NCBI GenBank assembly: GCA_040500365.1
Contig: CP148031.1
Span: 248,001 to 312,000, forward strand
DNA length: 64,000 nt
Source: Dehalobacter alkaniphilus
GTDB taxonomy: Bacteria; Bacillota; Desulfitobacteriia; Desulfitobacteriales; Syntrophobotulaceae
Direction of reading: 5' to 3'
This document shows positions 44,061 to 54,041 of the stretch, piece after piece; within the stretch, counting starts at the first letter, position 1; each line of letters opens with the position of its first letter. A program made the translations under genes and the position numbers. The notes beneath the pieces are model-generated. The model was not told the DNA's origin. It worked only from the letters and a program-made list of their open reading frames with translations, and searched no databases.

Positions 44061-44747
44061 ATGGAAAGACGTTTAGTACCGGTAAAACTTGATAGCTATA
44101 AACCTCTGAGGGAAATTGTGCTTGAGGCTCTACGGGAGGCTATCGTCAGTGGAGTCCTGGAGCCGGGAGAACGCTTGATGGAAATCCAGCTGGCAGAGGA
44201 AATGGGCGTAAGCCGTACACCTGTAAGAGAAGCGATCCGCAAACTTGAACTGGAGGGCTTTGTGGTCATGGTTCCGCGAAGGGGCGCTTATGTGGCAGGG
44301 GTCTCTCATAAGGATGTCAAAGACGTATTTGAAATCCGTGCAGCCCTGGAAGGACTGGCAGCAGGACTCGCCGCCGAGAAGATTACAGAAGAAGAGATTG
44401 ACGAGATGGAGCGGATTTTATATTATGAAAAAATGCCTGATTCTCTGGATGTTATTGTCCAGTCCGATATAGACTTCCACGCTCTTTTGTATAAGGCAAG
44501 CCGGAATGAAAGGCTGATCCAAATTCTTGCGAACCTGAAAGAGCAGACACAGCGGTTCCGGACAACATCTTTGGCAGTTCCGGGAAGGGTTAAAAATACG
44601 ATTCAGGAACACCGGGCGATCATTGATGCTGTGGCAAGGCATGATGTGGAAGAAGCGCAAAAGCTTGCAGCGGCGCATATTGAAAATGCCGGGAATGTCA
44701 TGTTTGAAGCTTTAAGGGGCATGTCATCGAGCCGCAAAAGCGAATAA
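44061..44747 (+). CDS. FadR/VanR-type GntR transcriptional regulator (HTH + FCD)
   Basis: A 228-residue regulator. The N-terminal winged helix has LEPGERLMEIQLAEEMGVSRTPVREAIRKLELEG, and the C-terminal half is the helical FCD domain with metal/ligand-binding His and Asp residues (DIDFHALLYKAS, EHRAIIDAV, AAHIENA). It lies between ispE and purR, an arrangement common in clostridia. The ligand is not predictable. Not of the UTRA type, so less likely to bind the TTGTATATACA sites. AAAGGAGTG precedes the ATG. Confidence 0.9.
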   Translation: MERRLVPVKLDSYKPLREIVLEALREAIVSGVLEPGERLMEIQLAEEMGVSRTPVREAIRKLELEGFVVMVPRRGAYVAGVSHKDVKDVFEIRAALEGLAAGLAAEKITEEEIDEMERILYYEKMPDSLDVIVQSDIDFHALLYKASRNERLIQILANLKEQTQRFRTTSLAVPGRVKNTIQEHRAIIDAVARHDVEEAQKLAAAHIENAGNVMFEALRGMSSSRKSE

Positions 44748-44794
44748 CAGTTCCTGCATAGTGTTTTATGAGATGAAATAAAAGAGATGATTGC

Positions 44795-45607
44795 ATGAAA
44801 AGAATTGAAAGAATGATTGCGTTAACAGAAATCCTGATTTCCCACCCGAATGAGCTTTTGACTTTGGGTTTTTTTGCCGACCGTTTTGATACTGCGAGAT
44901 CGACCATCAGTGAAGATCTGGTCGCGATTAAAGAAAGTTTAATGCTCACGGACAAGGGCAATTTGGATACAATTTCAGGGGCGGCCGGAGGTGTCAAGTA
45001 TTTGCCCGGAATCGGCAGAGAAGAAGCAAAAAACTTCCTGACATCTCTTGCCGGAAATTTAAATGCGGGCGACAGAACGCTTCCTGGCGGATTTCTTTAT
45101 ATGTCCGATATTCTCTATAATCCTATCATTGCCAGGAAATTAGGGCTTATTTTTGCGAGCGTTTTTCGAAAAAGAAGTCCTGAAGCCGTGATAACGATTG
45201 AAACAAAAGGGATTCCGCTGGCCCTGATGACTGCTGATGCGCTGGGTGTACCTGCTGTTGTGGTGCAGCATGGCAATAAAGTGACGGAAGGCTCTTCGGT
45301 TAGTATCAATTACATATCCGGTTCCTCCAAAAGAATTCAGACCATGTCTTTAACCCGCAAGGCTTTGGGTACCGGGAAAAAAGTACTGATCATTGATGAC
45401 TTCATTAAAGCCGGGGGCACAGCCAAAGGGCTGATCGACCTTATGCAGGAATTTGATGCCAAAGTCGTAGGCCTTGGCATTTTGATGGAAGACACACTCT
45501 GGAATAACTCAAGGCTAGTCGAAGACTACCTTGCTCTTCTGCAGCTGGAAATCGATTCTTCAAAAGGCAGGACGTTTGTCAAGGCAAATGACCCAAAAAT
45601 GATGTAG
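44795..45607 (+). CDS. purR: Purine operon repressor
   Basis: A 270-residue Bacillus-type PurR. The N-terminal winged helix (about 1-75, FDTARSTISEDL) is followed by a phosphoribosyltransferase-fold domain with the PRPP motif VLIIDDFIKAGGTAKG near residue 197, which senses PRPP. It represses purine genes at low PRPP. Ribosome-binding site weak (AAGAGATG). Conserved neighbour of spoVG and glmU; yabJ, found between purR and spoVG in Bacillus, is missing. Confidence 0.96.
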   Translation: MKRIERMIALTEILISHPNELLTLGFFADRFDTARSTISEDLVAIKESLMLTDKGNLDTISGAAGGVKYLPGIGREEAKNFLTSLAGNLNAGDRTLPGGFLYMSDILYNPIIARKLGLIFASVFRKRSPEAVITIETKGIPLALMTADALGVPAVVVQHGNKVTEGSSVSINYISGSSKRIQTMSLTRKALGTGKKVLIIDDFIKAGGTAKGLIDLMQEFDAKVVGLGILMEDTLWNNSRLVEDYLALLQLEIDSSKGRTFVKANDPKMM

Positions 45608-45719
45608 AATATTTTGAATTGGAAATTTTTTTTGTTAAAAAGAAGGAGTTTTTTGCCAAATAGAGAATAAAAAAAGAAGATTTTTCTGGAGGCGAAAGAG
45701 AAGGGTGGTGATTCTCAGC

Positions 45720-45977
45720 ATGGAGATTACTGACGTCAGAGTCCGAAAGGTAAATGCCGAAGGCAAGATGAAAGCAGTCGTATCGGTTACATTTGACAAC
45801 GAATTTGTTGTTCACGATGTAAAAGTGGTTGAAGGGACGAATGGTCTATTTGTGGCGATGCCCAGTCGAAAGACCCCAGAAGGCGATTTTCGCGATATTG
45901 CCCACCCGATTTCATCTGCGGCAAGAGAAAAAATCCAGACTAAGGTACTGGAAGAATACGGAAAGGGCATTGAATAA
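45720..45977 (+). CDS. spoVG: Septation/RNA-binding regulator SpoVG
   Basis: An 85-residue SpoVG, beginning MEITDVRVRKV as in other Firmicutes and containing NGLFVAMPSRKTPEGDFRDI. It affects asymmetric septation and, in other species, binds nucleic acid. ATG 45720 is placed by homology; AAGGGTGG lies about ten bases upstream. An upstream in-frame GTG (45705) is unlikely to be used. Confidence 0.96.
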   Translation: MEITDVRVRKVNAEGKMKAVVSVTFDNEFVVHDVKVVEGTNGLFVAMPSRKTPEGDFRDIAHPISSAAREKIQTKVLEEYGKGIE

Positions 45978-45995
45978 TATTTGATTCAGCTGAGG

Positions 45996-46025
45996 AGAGA
46001 CCATCATTTGAGAGGTCTCTTTTTT
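45996..46025 (+). terminator. Intrinsic terminator after spoVG
   Basis: AGAGACC...GGTCTCT stem with an 11-base loop followed by TTTTTT, 18 bp past the spoVG stop. Confidence 0.85.
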
Positions 46026-46206
46026 ATCATATTAAATAAATCTGCAATAATATAGGCGGAATACAAAAAAATATCTGTAATTTCTTTTTATTATTGGCAA
46101 TAATTCGTTATAATAATGAAGTACAACTATGCAAGTATCTGCTCATCCATCATAGGATATTTTAGGGTTGATAAGGTACTTGATCACTTGGAGGGTAAAT
46201 AAGGAA

Positions 46207-47568
46207 ATGTCTCATTTTACAGCAGTCATTTTGGCTGCGGGAAAAGGTACCCGTATGAAATCGGAATTACCAAAAGTGATGCACACGTTGGCTGGCCGTC
46301 CGCTGATCGACCACGTTCTGGAGAAGGTTGCAAAACCGGGAATTAATGATGTTATTACGATTGTCGGTCATGGCCGCGAAATGTTGTCGGAACACCTTGG
46401 GGAACGAACCAGGGTGGTTGTTCAGGAAGAACAATTGGGCACAGGTCACGCCGTGATGCAGGTATTGCCATTGATCGATGAAGACAGTAGCATTCTGGTC
46501 TTAAGCGGGGATCAGCCGCTTTTAGCCGGGCATACGCTTCAGTCATTAATGGAGATTCACCAAAAGACGGGCTCTTCAGCTACAGTACTCACGGCAATCA
46601 TGGAGAATCCTTCCGGTTATGGAAGGATACTGAAAGAGAACAATGTTTTTCAAGGCATTATTGAAGAAAAAGATGCAGATGCTTTGCAAAAAGGGATTAA
46701 GGAGATCAATACAGGCACCTATTGTTTCAACGGGGCAGCCTTAAAATTTGCGCTTCAGAAGATTACGCCTAAAAATGCCCAGGGCGAGTATTATCTCACT
46801 GATGTCTTTGATATCCTACTTTCGTCCGGTCAAAAAATTGAGATCTTTTGTACGGACGACCCGTCAGAAGCTTTAGGCATTAATAATCGGGTTCAGCTGG
46901 CTGAAGCTGAGGATATCTTGTATGATCGGATCAGAAAATACTGGATGATGGAGGGAGTAACGATCATCAATCCTCCATCGGTTTTTATAGATGCGGAAGT
47001 TGTTCTTAGGAAGGACGTCATCCTTAATCCTTTTACAATGATTAAAGGAAATACCAGGATTGAAGAAGGCGCGAACATTGGCCCCTCGACAACACTGATC
47101 AACTGTGTTTGTCAGAAGGGATGTCAGATCGAACACTCTGTTGCGCGAGACGCGGTGATCGGAGAGAATTGCCTTGTGGGACCGTATGCTTACCTGAGAC
47201 CCGGAACGGTTTTGGGTAAAGAGGTTAAAGTTGGCGATTTCGTAGAAATTAAAAACAGCATCATTGAAGAGGGAACCAAAATCCCTCACCTGAGCTATAT
47301 TGGCGATTCCAGGTTGGGCAAAAATGTGAACATAGGTGCAGGAACGATTACCTGCAACTATGATGGCGAGAATAAGCACCAGACCATTATTGAAGACCGT
47401 GTTTTTGTCGGCAGCAATACAAACTTTGTTGCTCCGGTATCTATCGGCAAAGAAGCAGTCATCGGCGCCGGGTCAACAATTACGAAAGATGTTCCTGATC
47501 AGGCTCTGGCAATCGAAAGATCACAACAGCGAATTATTGAAAATTGGCACTTGGCCAAGAAAAAGTAG
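46207..47568 (+). CDS. glmU: Bifunctional UDP-N-acetylglucosamine pyrophosphorylase/glucosamine-1-P acetyltransferase
   Basis: A 453-residue enzyme making UDP-GlcNAc for peptidoglycan. The N-terminal uridyltransferase has LAAGKGTRMKSELPKVMH. The C-terminal half is a left-handed beta-helix acetyltransferase with hexapeptide repeats and GAGTITCNYDGENKH. ATG 46207 was chosen by homology with MSHFTAVILAAG; the upstream extension (from 46168) is not conserved in the family. A TATAAT lies at 46109. prs follows by 10 bp. Confidence 0.97.
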   Translation: MSHFTAVILAAGKGTRMKSELPKVMHTLAGRPLIDHVLEKVAKPGINDVITIVGHGREMLSEHLGERTRVVVQEEQLGTGHAVMQVLPLIDEDSSILVLSGDQPLLAGHTLQSLMEIHQKTGSSATVLTAIMENPSGYGRILKENNVFQGIIEEKDADALQKGIKEINTGTYCFNGAALKFALQKITPKNAQGEYYLTDVFDILLSSGQKIEIFCTDDPSEALGINNRVQLAEAEDILYDRIRKYWMMEGVTIINPPSVFIDAEVVLRKDVILNPFTMIKGNTRIEEGANIGPSTTLINCVCQKGCQIEHSVARDAVIGENCLVGPYAYLRPGTVLGKEVKVGDFVEIKNSIIEEGTKIPHLSYIGDSRLGKNVNIGAGTITCNYDGENKHQTIIEDRVFVGSNTNFVAPVSIGKEAVIGAGSTITKDVPDQALAIERSQQRIIENWHLAKKK

Positions 47569-47578
47569 GGGGAAAATT

Positions 47579-48520
47579 ATGGCTACGAAAGAACTTAAAA
47601 TTTTTTGCGGAAACGCAAATAGGGAGCTCGCGCAGGAGATTGCCGATTATCTTGGCATTTCCATGGGGGTTGCCAATGTCAAAACATTTATGGACGGCGA
47701 AATTAACATCGGAATTGATGAAAGCGTAAGGGGTGCCGATGTGTTTGTTGTTCAGCCGACCTGCGCGCCAACCAACGATAGTATTATGGAACTGTTAATC
47801 CTTATTGATGCCTTGCGGAGAGCGTCAGCCTATCGGATTACGGCAGTGGTCCCCTATTACGGCTATGCCAGACAGGAAAGGAAGACAAAGGCCAGAGAAC
47901 CGATTACGGCGAAACTCATGGCCAATCTCATAACGACTGCTGGAGCGGATCGTCTGGTGGCCATGGATCTTCATGCACCTGCAATTCAGGGATTTTTCGA
48001 CATTCCAGTTGATCATCTCCCCGGGGTACCGATCCTCGCGGAATATTTTATGGAGAAGAAACTCGAAAATATTTGCGTTGTATCGCCTGATATCGGAGGC
48101 GTCGGCAGGGCCAGGAATTTTGCGGAACGAATCGGGGCATCGCTCGCAATTGTGGATAAACGTCGGCCTGAACCGAATGTATCAAAAATAATGCATGTCA
48201 TCGGTGACCTGCAGGGAAAAATAGCAGTACTTATTGACGATATCACAGATACCGGCGGTACGATTACCCAGGCTGCAGCTGTACTGATGGAAAAAGGAGC
48301 CAAAGAGGTCTATGCCTGCTGTACGCACCCGGTATTATCTGGTCCTGCTATCGGCATTCTCGAAAAATCCGTTATTAAAGAATTTGTCGTAACAAATACC
48401 ATTCCTTTAACCCCGGAAAAGAAGATTGATAAGATTAAAGTGCTTTCTGTTGCTCCTTTATTGGGAGAAGCTATCGTTAGAATCCATGAGGACTTATCCG
48501 TCAGTAAATTATTCAGTTAG
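47579..48520 (+). CDS. prs: Ribose-phosphate pyrophosphokinase
   Basis: A 313-residue PRPP synthetase, supplying PRPP for nucleotides and for sensing by PurR. Motifs are PYYGYARQERK (ATP flap), VVSPDIGGVGRARNFAERI and the PRPP-binding VLIDDITDTGGTI. ATG 47579 follows AGGGGG by six bases; the long frame starting inside glmU (47336) is not used. Confidence 0.97.
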   Translation: MATKELKIFCGNANRELAQEIADYLGISMGVANVKTFMDGEINIGIDESVRGADVFVVQPTCAPTNDSIMELLILIDALRRASAYRITAVVPYYGYARQERKTKAREPITAKLMANLITTAGADRLVAMDLHAPAIQGFFDIPVDHLPGVPILAEYFMEKKLENICVVSPDIGGVGRARNFAERIGASLAIVDKRRPEPNVSKIMHVIGDLQGKIAVLIDDITDTGGTITQAAAVLMEKGAKEVYACCTHPVLSGPAIGILEKSVIKEFVVTNTIPLTPEKKIDKIKVLSVAPLLGEAIVRIHEDLSVSKLFS

Positions 48521-48533
48521 TCCTTCAGAGCAC

Positions 48534-49292
48534 TCAGATAAGGCCGTCTTTGGGACCCTTGTCTGCATTGGTGGCTTCTTCATCCTGCCCCTCGCAGAAA
48601 TTATCCGTAACAGACGTGCTGATTTCTGCTGAGACAGGCTGGATTGGCTTGTCTGTATCATCCGGGAAATCTTCGTTTGTTTCAGCGTCCTTGTTCTTTT
48701 TCCAGAATCTGTTTAGGTCCTGACTTTTTCGGCTTGCCTTTTGGGAAGCAACCTGGATGATGGATTTGACATTATCATTGATGCCTTTCGTAAAAAGTTC
48801 AAGTCTTTCTTCACAGCCTTTGACCGCAACGACGACATCGGAACCGATGGTAAGAATATCGTCGGCTTTCAAGCTGGCTTTTCCCTTGAAAAGACTCTCT
48901 ATTTTACCTCCGGAGATATCAAGACTTGATATCATGCCATTTTCGGTATCGATATAGAACTCTTCAATGATACCGAGGGTTTTGCCGCTGGCAGTAATGA
49001 CTTTTGTTCCAATGATCGCCGTTTTTTCTTTGAGAAGTTCTAAAATATCAGGCAAATTTGTCGCTTTTTCCGCTTGATTCTCAGTGCTGACGGTGATGAC
49101 GTTTTCACCAATGCTGACAACCCTGTTATAAGGAATAATACGCTGTTCTTTGAAGAACCCCTTGGGGTCGACCATCAATGCGGCAACAGCTTTGGCTTTC
49201 GGGTCAATGACGATATTACGCACAAACCCGATTTGTTGGCCTTCTTTGAGAGAAATAATCGGCAGGGATAAAATTTTTTTACTGGGCAGCAT
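48534..49292 (-). CDS. PRC-barrel domain protein (YlmC/YmxH-like, two domains)
   Basis: A 252-residue protein with two PRC-barrel repeats (about 1-75, SLPIISLKEGQQIGFVRN; and about 90-160, VITASGKTLGIIEEFYID). A charged, low-complexity C-terminal tail rich in Glu/Asp/Lys follows. PRC barrels mediate protein or RNA contacts in ribosome maturation, photosynthetic and sporulation proteins. It is the only minus-strand cellular gene in this otherwise co-directional block, convergent with prs (13 bp apart). AGGAGGGG precedes the ATG. Confidence 0.85.
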   Translation of the reverse strand: MLPSKKILSLPIISLKEGQQIGFVRNIVIDPKAKAVAALMVDPKGFFKEQRIIPYNRVVSIGENVITVSTENQAEKATNLPDILELLKEKTAIIGTKVITASGKTLGIIEEFYIDTENGMISSLDISGGKIESLFKGKASLKADDILTIGSDVVVAVKGCEERLELFTKGINDNVKSIIQVASQKASRKSQDLNRFWKKNKDAETNEDFPDDTDKPIQPVSAEISTSVTDNFCEGQDEEATNADKGPKDGLI

Positions 49293-49494
49293 AGGATCCC
49301 CTCCTTTTTTAAGTCTATCAGGAAAATGCTAACAGCTTTCCGATAGATCTAAGTGCAACTAAGTCTACCGCCAAAGCTTGGCGCCAGCCAAGTTTTCAAA
49401 AAAATAATCTATATAAAATTAATCCTTGATTGATGCTGTTCTGTCTATTCAATTTATGCTTAGGACTTAAACGATATGCCGATAAGGAGAATTT

Positions 49495-50067
49495 ATGAGG
49501 GCTGTAATCGGTCTCGGGAATCCGGGAGTTAAATATAGCGAGACAAAACATAATGCAGGGTTCATGCTACTGGACAGAATTGCTGCTCAGGAAGGACTGT
49601 CTTTCCGTAATGATTTTCGCGGCAAAGTGGCTGAAATGAGAAACAAAGATGAGCGGATATTCTTTCTGAAGCCAATTACCTATATGAATCTAAGCGGTTT
49701 AGCCGTTGGGGAACTGATAAGTTATTATAAAATAAATACGCAGAATATATTGGTGGTCCATGATGATATGGATCTCCCCCTCGGTAGGATACGATTAAGG
49801 GCCAAAGGGAGTGCCGGGGGACACAACGGATTGAAATCCATCATTGCGGAATTGGGGTCACAGGAGTTCTGGCGTCTTAAAATCGGCGTTGGAAGACCAA
49901 AGGCAGAATTTGATGTGGTTAACCATGTACTCTCAACGTTTGCCAAAGAGGAAAAAGCAGTGTTGGATGGTACTCTGGACAGGGCACAGCGTGCTGTGGG
50001 ATTGTGGATAGAGGGCCACGGGGATGAGGCCATGAATCTATTTAACCAGGAGAAACAGTCACTTTAA
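49495..50067 (+). CDS. pth: Peptidyl-tRNA hydrolase
   Basis: A 190-residue hydrolase (spoVC in Bacillus) recycling tRNA from dropped-off peptidyl-tRNA. Signatures are IGLGNPGVKYSETKHNAGF with the catalytic His, KPITYMNLSG, VVHDDMDLPLGRIRL and KGSAGGHNGLKSI. AAGGAG precedes the ATG. Classical position before fin and mfd. Confidence 0.97.
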   Translation: MRAVIGLGNPGVKYSETKHNAGFMLLDRIAAQEGLSFRNDFRGKVAEMRNKDERIFFLKPITYMNLSGLAVGELISYYKINTQNILVVHDDMDLPLGRIRLRAKGSAGGHNGLKSIIAELGSQEFWRLKIGVGRPKAEFDVVNHVLSTFAKEEKAVLDGTLDRAQRAVGLWIEGHGDEAMNLFNQEKQSL

Positions 50068-50133
50068 ATAAAGCTGAAGCGTATAACCTTGGATTGGATA
50101 GGCAAGCATATTACTCAGGAGGTGTTTTATCCT

Positions 50134-50310
50134 ATGTATATGCTGAAAATATGCCGTTGCTGTGATACCATCGTTGGTGAACTGGAGATGGATGACACCA
50201 GGCCACTCAGGATGGATTTTTCTGTTGAAATCAAAGGCAATGTTGCCTATACACTTTGCTCAAAATGCATGAGGGAACTGGATATCAGCGGAGTGACGTA
50301 CTATCAGTAA
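50134..50310 (+). CDS. fin: Anti-sigma-F factor Fin
   Basis: A 58-residue protein with two CxxC zinc pairs (CRCC near the start and CSKC), the Fin/YabK family that inhibits SigF and helps the switch to SigG during sporulation. ATG 50134 follows AGGAGGTG; the longer frame from 50089 extends into the Shine-Dalgarno region and is rejected. Position between pth and mfd is the same as in Bacillus. Confidence 0.9.
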   Translation: MYMLKICRCCDTIVGELEMDDTRPLRMDFSVEIKGNVAYTLCSKCMRELDISGVTYYQ

Positions 50311-50408
50311 ATATGGTTTGCTCAACCTGAATACTCGGAAAACAGGTATTTTCTATCCTGACCAGAGATATGATAAGGAATGAGCCACTTTTTGCAGGAG
50401 GGCAGCAG

Positions 50409-53400
50409 ATGCCTACGATTAATGATTTTTTGTACAAAGGTTTGGATATTGGGGAAATAAGCGCTGCTTTAAGCAGAGAAGAGTCCCCACAAATGATTTA
50501 CCAAATAACCGGCAGCGAAAAAGCTGCGTTTGCAGCCCAGGTCTCCTTGCTGAAGCAGCAGGCTCTGATCATCACCTATACAGATGAACAAGCCCAAAAA
50601 TGGGCAAGAGATCTGGAGGCATGGCTTCCGGGAAAAAATATTATGCTTTTCCCGACAACAGAGTGGCTTCCGTTTGAAGTTTTCAGCAGAAGTCACGAAA
50701 TTACGGCAGAGAGAATCCGGGTCCTGAGCACCCTGCTCCCATTCAACCGGGAAACAGACAGCGAAACAATTGTCGTTGCGCCCGTCCAGGCGATCATGAA
50801 GAAACTAATTCGCCCGGAAAAGTGGCTGATACATTGTATCCTTTTTAAGGTCGGGGAACAGTATGCAGTTTCTGACCTTATGCGCTTATTGGTAGAGGCC
50901 GGCTATGAACGTGAAGAAACCATTGAGGGCAGAGGCCAGTTTGCTTTGCGCGGTGGGATTCTCGATATTGCACCACATGACAGAGATCCTGTCAGGATAG
51001 AATTTTTTGATGAGGAAGTAGATTCTATCCGGGTATTTGATTTGGAGACCCAAAAATCGCTGGAAAGTATTTCTGAGGTCCTTATTGTTCCTGTTCAGGA
51101 GTATGTTATTGATACCAAAAGGCAGCAGGATCTGAAAGGGGAAATCAAAGCCAGAGCCCGCAAAGCCGTCGGTCGTTTACAGCGGCTGGATCGGGTAGAA
51201 GCTGTTAAGAGACTTCATAAAAAAGTAGAATATCTTGAAAACCGGCTGAACACGGGAATTCTTGATGAAAGCATTTATCCTTACCTGAGTCTGCTGTCCG
51301 AAGAGTATGTTCCTTTCTTTGAATGGCTCGATCATGATTGTCTTGTATTTCTCGATGAACCGCTCCGGCTTAAGGAGCAGCTGGATTTTCAGTCCAATCA
51401 GCGTCTTACTGAATTTACGGACAACCTAGAAAAGGGAGAAGAGTTTGTTAATCCCGATCATTTATTTATCAGCTTTGAAGATTTGCTCGCCAGCGGAAAG
51501 CGTCCTTTGCTGGGCCTGTCGAATTTATTGCGGGAAATACCCGGGTTTGACCCTAAAAGAGTGACGAACATGATTGCCCGCCCTTTAGCCGGGTATGGTA
51601 AGACTTCAATCCTGGTGGAAGAGATTCAGCGGTGGAAGTCCATCGGATACGTGATTGCACTTTTTGCAGGGAACGAGGAACAATCTCAGAGGCTTGGGCA
51701 AGGGTTAAAGGACAGAAGCATTAATGCCAGTCTGGTCAGGATGGAAGATCCGATCATACAGGGCGGCGTTTATATTTATCCGCTTTCGATCAATCAAGGC
51801 TTTGAACTGCCTGTAAGCAAAATGGTTATTTTTTCAGAATCGGAAATATACCGAAGAGAACGAAAACACCAGGCAAAACCCAAAAAAAGCTCAAAAGAAA
51901 CAGATATTCTTTCTTTCAGCGACCTTAAACCAGGTGATTACGTTGTGCACTTTTACCATGGAATCGGCAAGTTTACCGGAATTGAAACCATTGAGGTCGA
52001 TGGTATTGAAAAGGATTATTTTGCGATTCGTTATGCCGGTGAAGATAAGCTGTATGTACCGCTTGATCAGCTGCAGCTGCTGCAGAAATACCTCGGGACA
52101 GAAGAATCAAGCACACCCAAGCTGAACAAACTGAACGGCAATGAATGGAACAAGGCAAAGGCCAGGGCACAGGGTGCTGTTAAAGAGATGGCCATCAATT
52201 TGCTTGAGCTTTATGCGAAAAGGGAAGGGGCTGTGGGATTTGCTTATCCGGAAGACAGCCACTGGCAGAAAGAGTTTGAAGACCGCTTTCCATATGAAGA
52301 AACACCAGACCAGTTGCAGAGTATTATGGAAGTCAAGAAAGATATGATGAAGTCCCGGCCGATGGACCGGCTTCTTTGCGGGGATGTGGGGTACGGTAAA
52401 ACTGAGGTTGCCCTGAGAGCCGCATTTAAGGCGGTAATCAGCGGCAAGCAGGTTGCAGTCATGGTACCGACGACCATCCTCGCCCAGCAGCATTATAATA
52501 CGTTTAGAGAACGCTTTATGGATTATCCTGTAAAAATCGAAATGCTAAGCCGTTTTCGCACAGCCAAGGAACAGAAGCAGATCATTCAGAGTCTGAAGGA
52601 CGGATCGCTTGATATCGTGGTCGGTACCCACCGTCTCCTATCGGAAGGGGTTAGCTTCAAGGACCTGGGTCTGCTTGTTGTCGATGAAGAGCAGCGTTTT
52701 GGTGTTGCTCACAAAGAGAGGATCAAAACCCTGAAGACCAATGTGGATGTTTTAACTCTTTCAGCTACGCCGATTCCCAGAACCCTGCATATGTCTCTAG
52801 TTGGCTTAAGAGATATGAGCGTTATCATGACGCCTCCGGAAGATAGGTTCCCTGTTCAAACATTTGTTGCCGAATTTAATGCGGATCTGGTAAGAGATGC
52901 AATACGCAGAGAATTATACAGAGGGGGCCAGGCGTTTTTTGTCCATAACCGGGTTGAGACACTGGATAGAGTGGTCAGACTGCTGAATTTGATTATCCCG
53001 GAAGCCCGTTGTGGGGTTGTGCATGGGCAGATGAGCGAAACCCAACTCGAGAAAGAAATGATTTCTTTTTTGGAAAAAGAGAAAGATATTCTAATTTGCA
53101 CTACCATCATCGAAACAGGTTTGGATATGCCGAACGTCAATACACTTATTGTCGATGGAGCGGACAAATTTGGCCTGAGCCAGCTTTATCAGCTCAGGGG
53201 CAGGGTGGGCAGGTCAAACCGGAAAGCGTATGCCTACTTTTTATACCAACCGCAAAAAATTCTGACAGAAGAAGCAGAAAAGAGGCTGACTACAATCAGG
53301 GAATTCACTGAATTTGGTTCCGGTTTCAAGATTGCCATGCGTGATTTGGAAATAAGAGGAGCAGGCAATTTTATCGGGGGGGAGCAGCATGGGCATCTTG

Positions 53401-53978
53401 CAAGCATTGGCTTCAGCCTTTATGTCAAGATGCTGAAAGAGGCAGTTCAGCAATTACGTGGTGAAACAGTGGAAGAAGTCGCTGAGCCAGTCATAGATAT
53501 TCAGGTCAAGGCGCTCCTTCCTGATGAATATATCGTGGATAAGCAGATTAAGGCTACGCTTTACCAGAGAATGCTCGGCATTTCTAGTGAAGAACACTTA
53601 AGTGACTTTCTGGATGAACTGGTGGACAGATTTGGAAACCCGCCCGATGAAGTTGAAAACCTGGCTAAAATTATCAGGATAAGAATGAAAGCCAAACAAC
53701 TGGGTCTCGAACAGGTTGTTCAGCATAAACAGAATATCTCCCTGCGGTTTGCCGCTGATCCCGAAATATCCGGAGAACAGCTGATGAGTATTGCCGCAAA
53801 ATTTCCTTACCCGTTGTCATTTGCAGCTGGGGAACAAGGCAATCTTGAATTGAATCTGCGGCTTAGGGTTTCGAGTATAGAAGATATCTTTAAAGCCATA
53901 TTTAAATTATTTGATATTTTAGAGGAATATGTGATGCATCCGGCAGCAGCTGCCAGGACCGTATCCGGTATAGTTTAA
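50409..53978 (+). CDS. mfd: Transcription-repair coupling factor
   Basis: A 1189-residue SF2 translocase that removes stalled RNA polymerase and recruits UvrA. In order: UvrB-like N-terminal domains (1-450), the RNAP-interacting domain with GDYVVHFYHGIGKFTGIE (about 505), helicase domain 1 with Walker A CGDVGYGKTE near 656 and VVDEEQRFG near 757, helicase domain 2 with QLRGRVGRS, and the C-terminal TRCF domain. ATG 50409 follows AGGAGGG; a start at 50370 lacks a site. Confidence 0.97.
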   Translation: MPTINDFLYKGLDIGEISAALSREESPQMIYQITGSEKAAFAAQVSLLKQQALIITYTDEQAQKWARDLEAWLPGKNIMLFPTTEWLPFEVFSRSHEITAERIRVLSTLLPFNRETDSETIVVAPVQAIMKKLIRPEKWLIHCILFKVGEQYAVSDLMRLLVEAGYEREETIEGRGQFALRGGILDIAPHDRDPVRIEFFDEEVDSIRVFDLETQKSLESISEVLIVPVQEYVIDTKRQQDLKGEIKARARKAVGRLQRLDRVEAVKRLHKKVEYLENRLNTGILDESIYPYLSLLSEEYVPFFEWLDHDCLVFLDEPLRLKEQLDFQSNQRLTEFTDNLEKGEEFVNPDHLFISFEDLLASGKRPLLGLSNLLREIPGFDPKRVTNMIARPLAGYGKTSILVEEIQRWKSIGYVIALFAGNEEQSQRLGQGLKDRSINASLVRMEDPIIQGGVYIYPLSINQGFELPVSKMVIFSESEIYRRERKHQAKPKKSSKETDILSFSDLKPGDYVVHFYHGIGKFTGIETIEVDGIEKDYFAIRYAGEDKLYVPLDQLQLLQKYLGTEESSTPKLNKLNGNEWNKAKARAQGAVKEMAINLLELYAKREGAVGFAYPEDSHWQKEFEDRFPYEETPDQLQSIMEVKKDMMKSRPMDRLLCGDVGYGKTEVALRAAFKAVISGKQVAVMVPTTILAQQHYNTFRERFMDYPVKIEMLSRFRTAKEQKQIIQSLKDGSLDIVVGTHRLLSEGVSFKDLGLLVVDEEQRFGVAHKERIKTLKTNVDVLTLSATPIPRTLHMSLVGLRDMSVIMTPPEDRFPVQTFVAEFNADLVRDAIRRELYRGGQAFFVHNRVETLDRVVRLLNLIIPEARCGVVHGQMSETQLEKEMISFLEKEKDILICTTIIETGLDMPNVNTLIVDGADKFGLSQLYQLRGRVGRSNRKAYAYFLYQPQKILTEEAEKRLTTIREFTEFGSGFKIAMRDLEIRGAGNFIGGEQHGHLASIGFSLYVKMLKEAVQQLRGETVEEVAEPVIDIQVKALLPDEYIVDKQIKATLYQRMLGISSEEHLSDFLDELVDRFGNPPDEVENLAKIIRIRMKAKQLGLEQVVQHKQNISLRFAADPEISGEQLMSIAAKFPYPLSFAAGEQGNLELNLRLRVSSIEDIFKAIFKLFDILEEYVMHPAAAARTVSGIV

Positions 53979-54041
53979 ATTGCTTAATAAATCGTAACTT
54001 GGTATAATGACTTCATCCGAGCGAAAGGGAGATAGGGATTA

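Noticed and set aside
47336..47578. Extension of prs upstream into glmU
   Set aside because: The extra 81 residues are glmU read in another frame; the true start at 47579 has a clear AGGGGG site.
52107..52493. 128-residue minus-strand frame inside mfd
   Set aside because: Antisense shadow of the helicase domain with no start signal.
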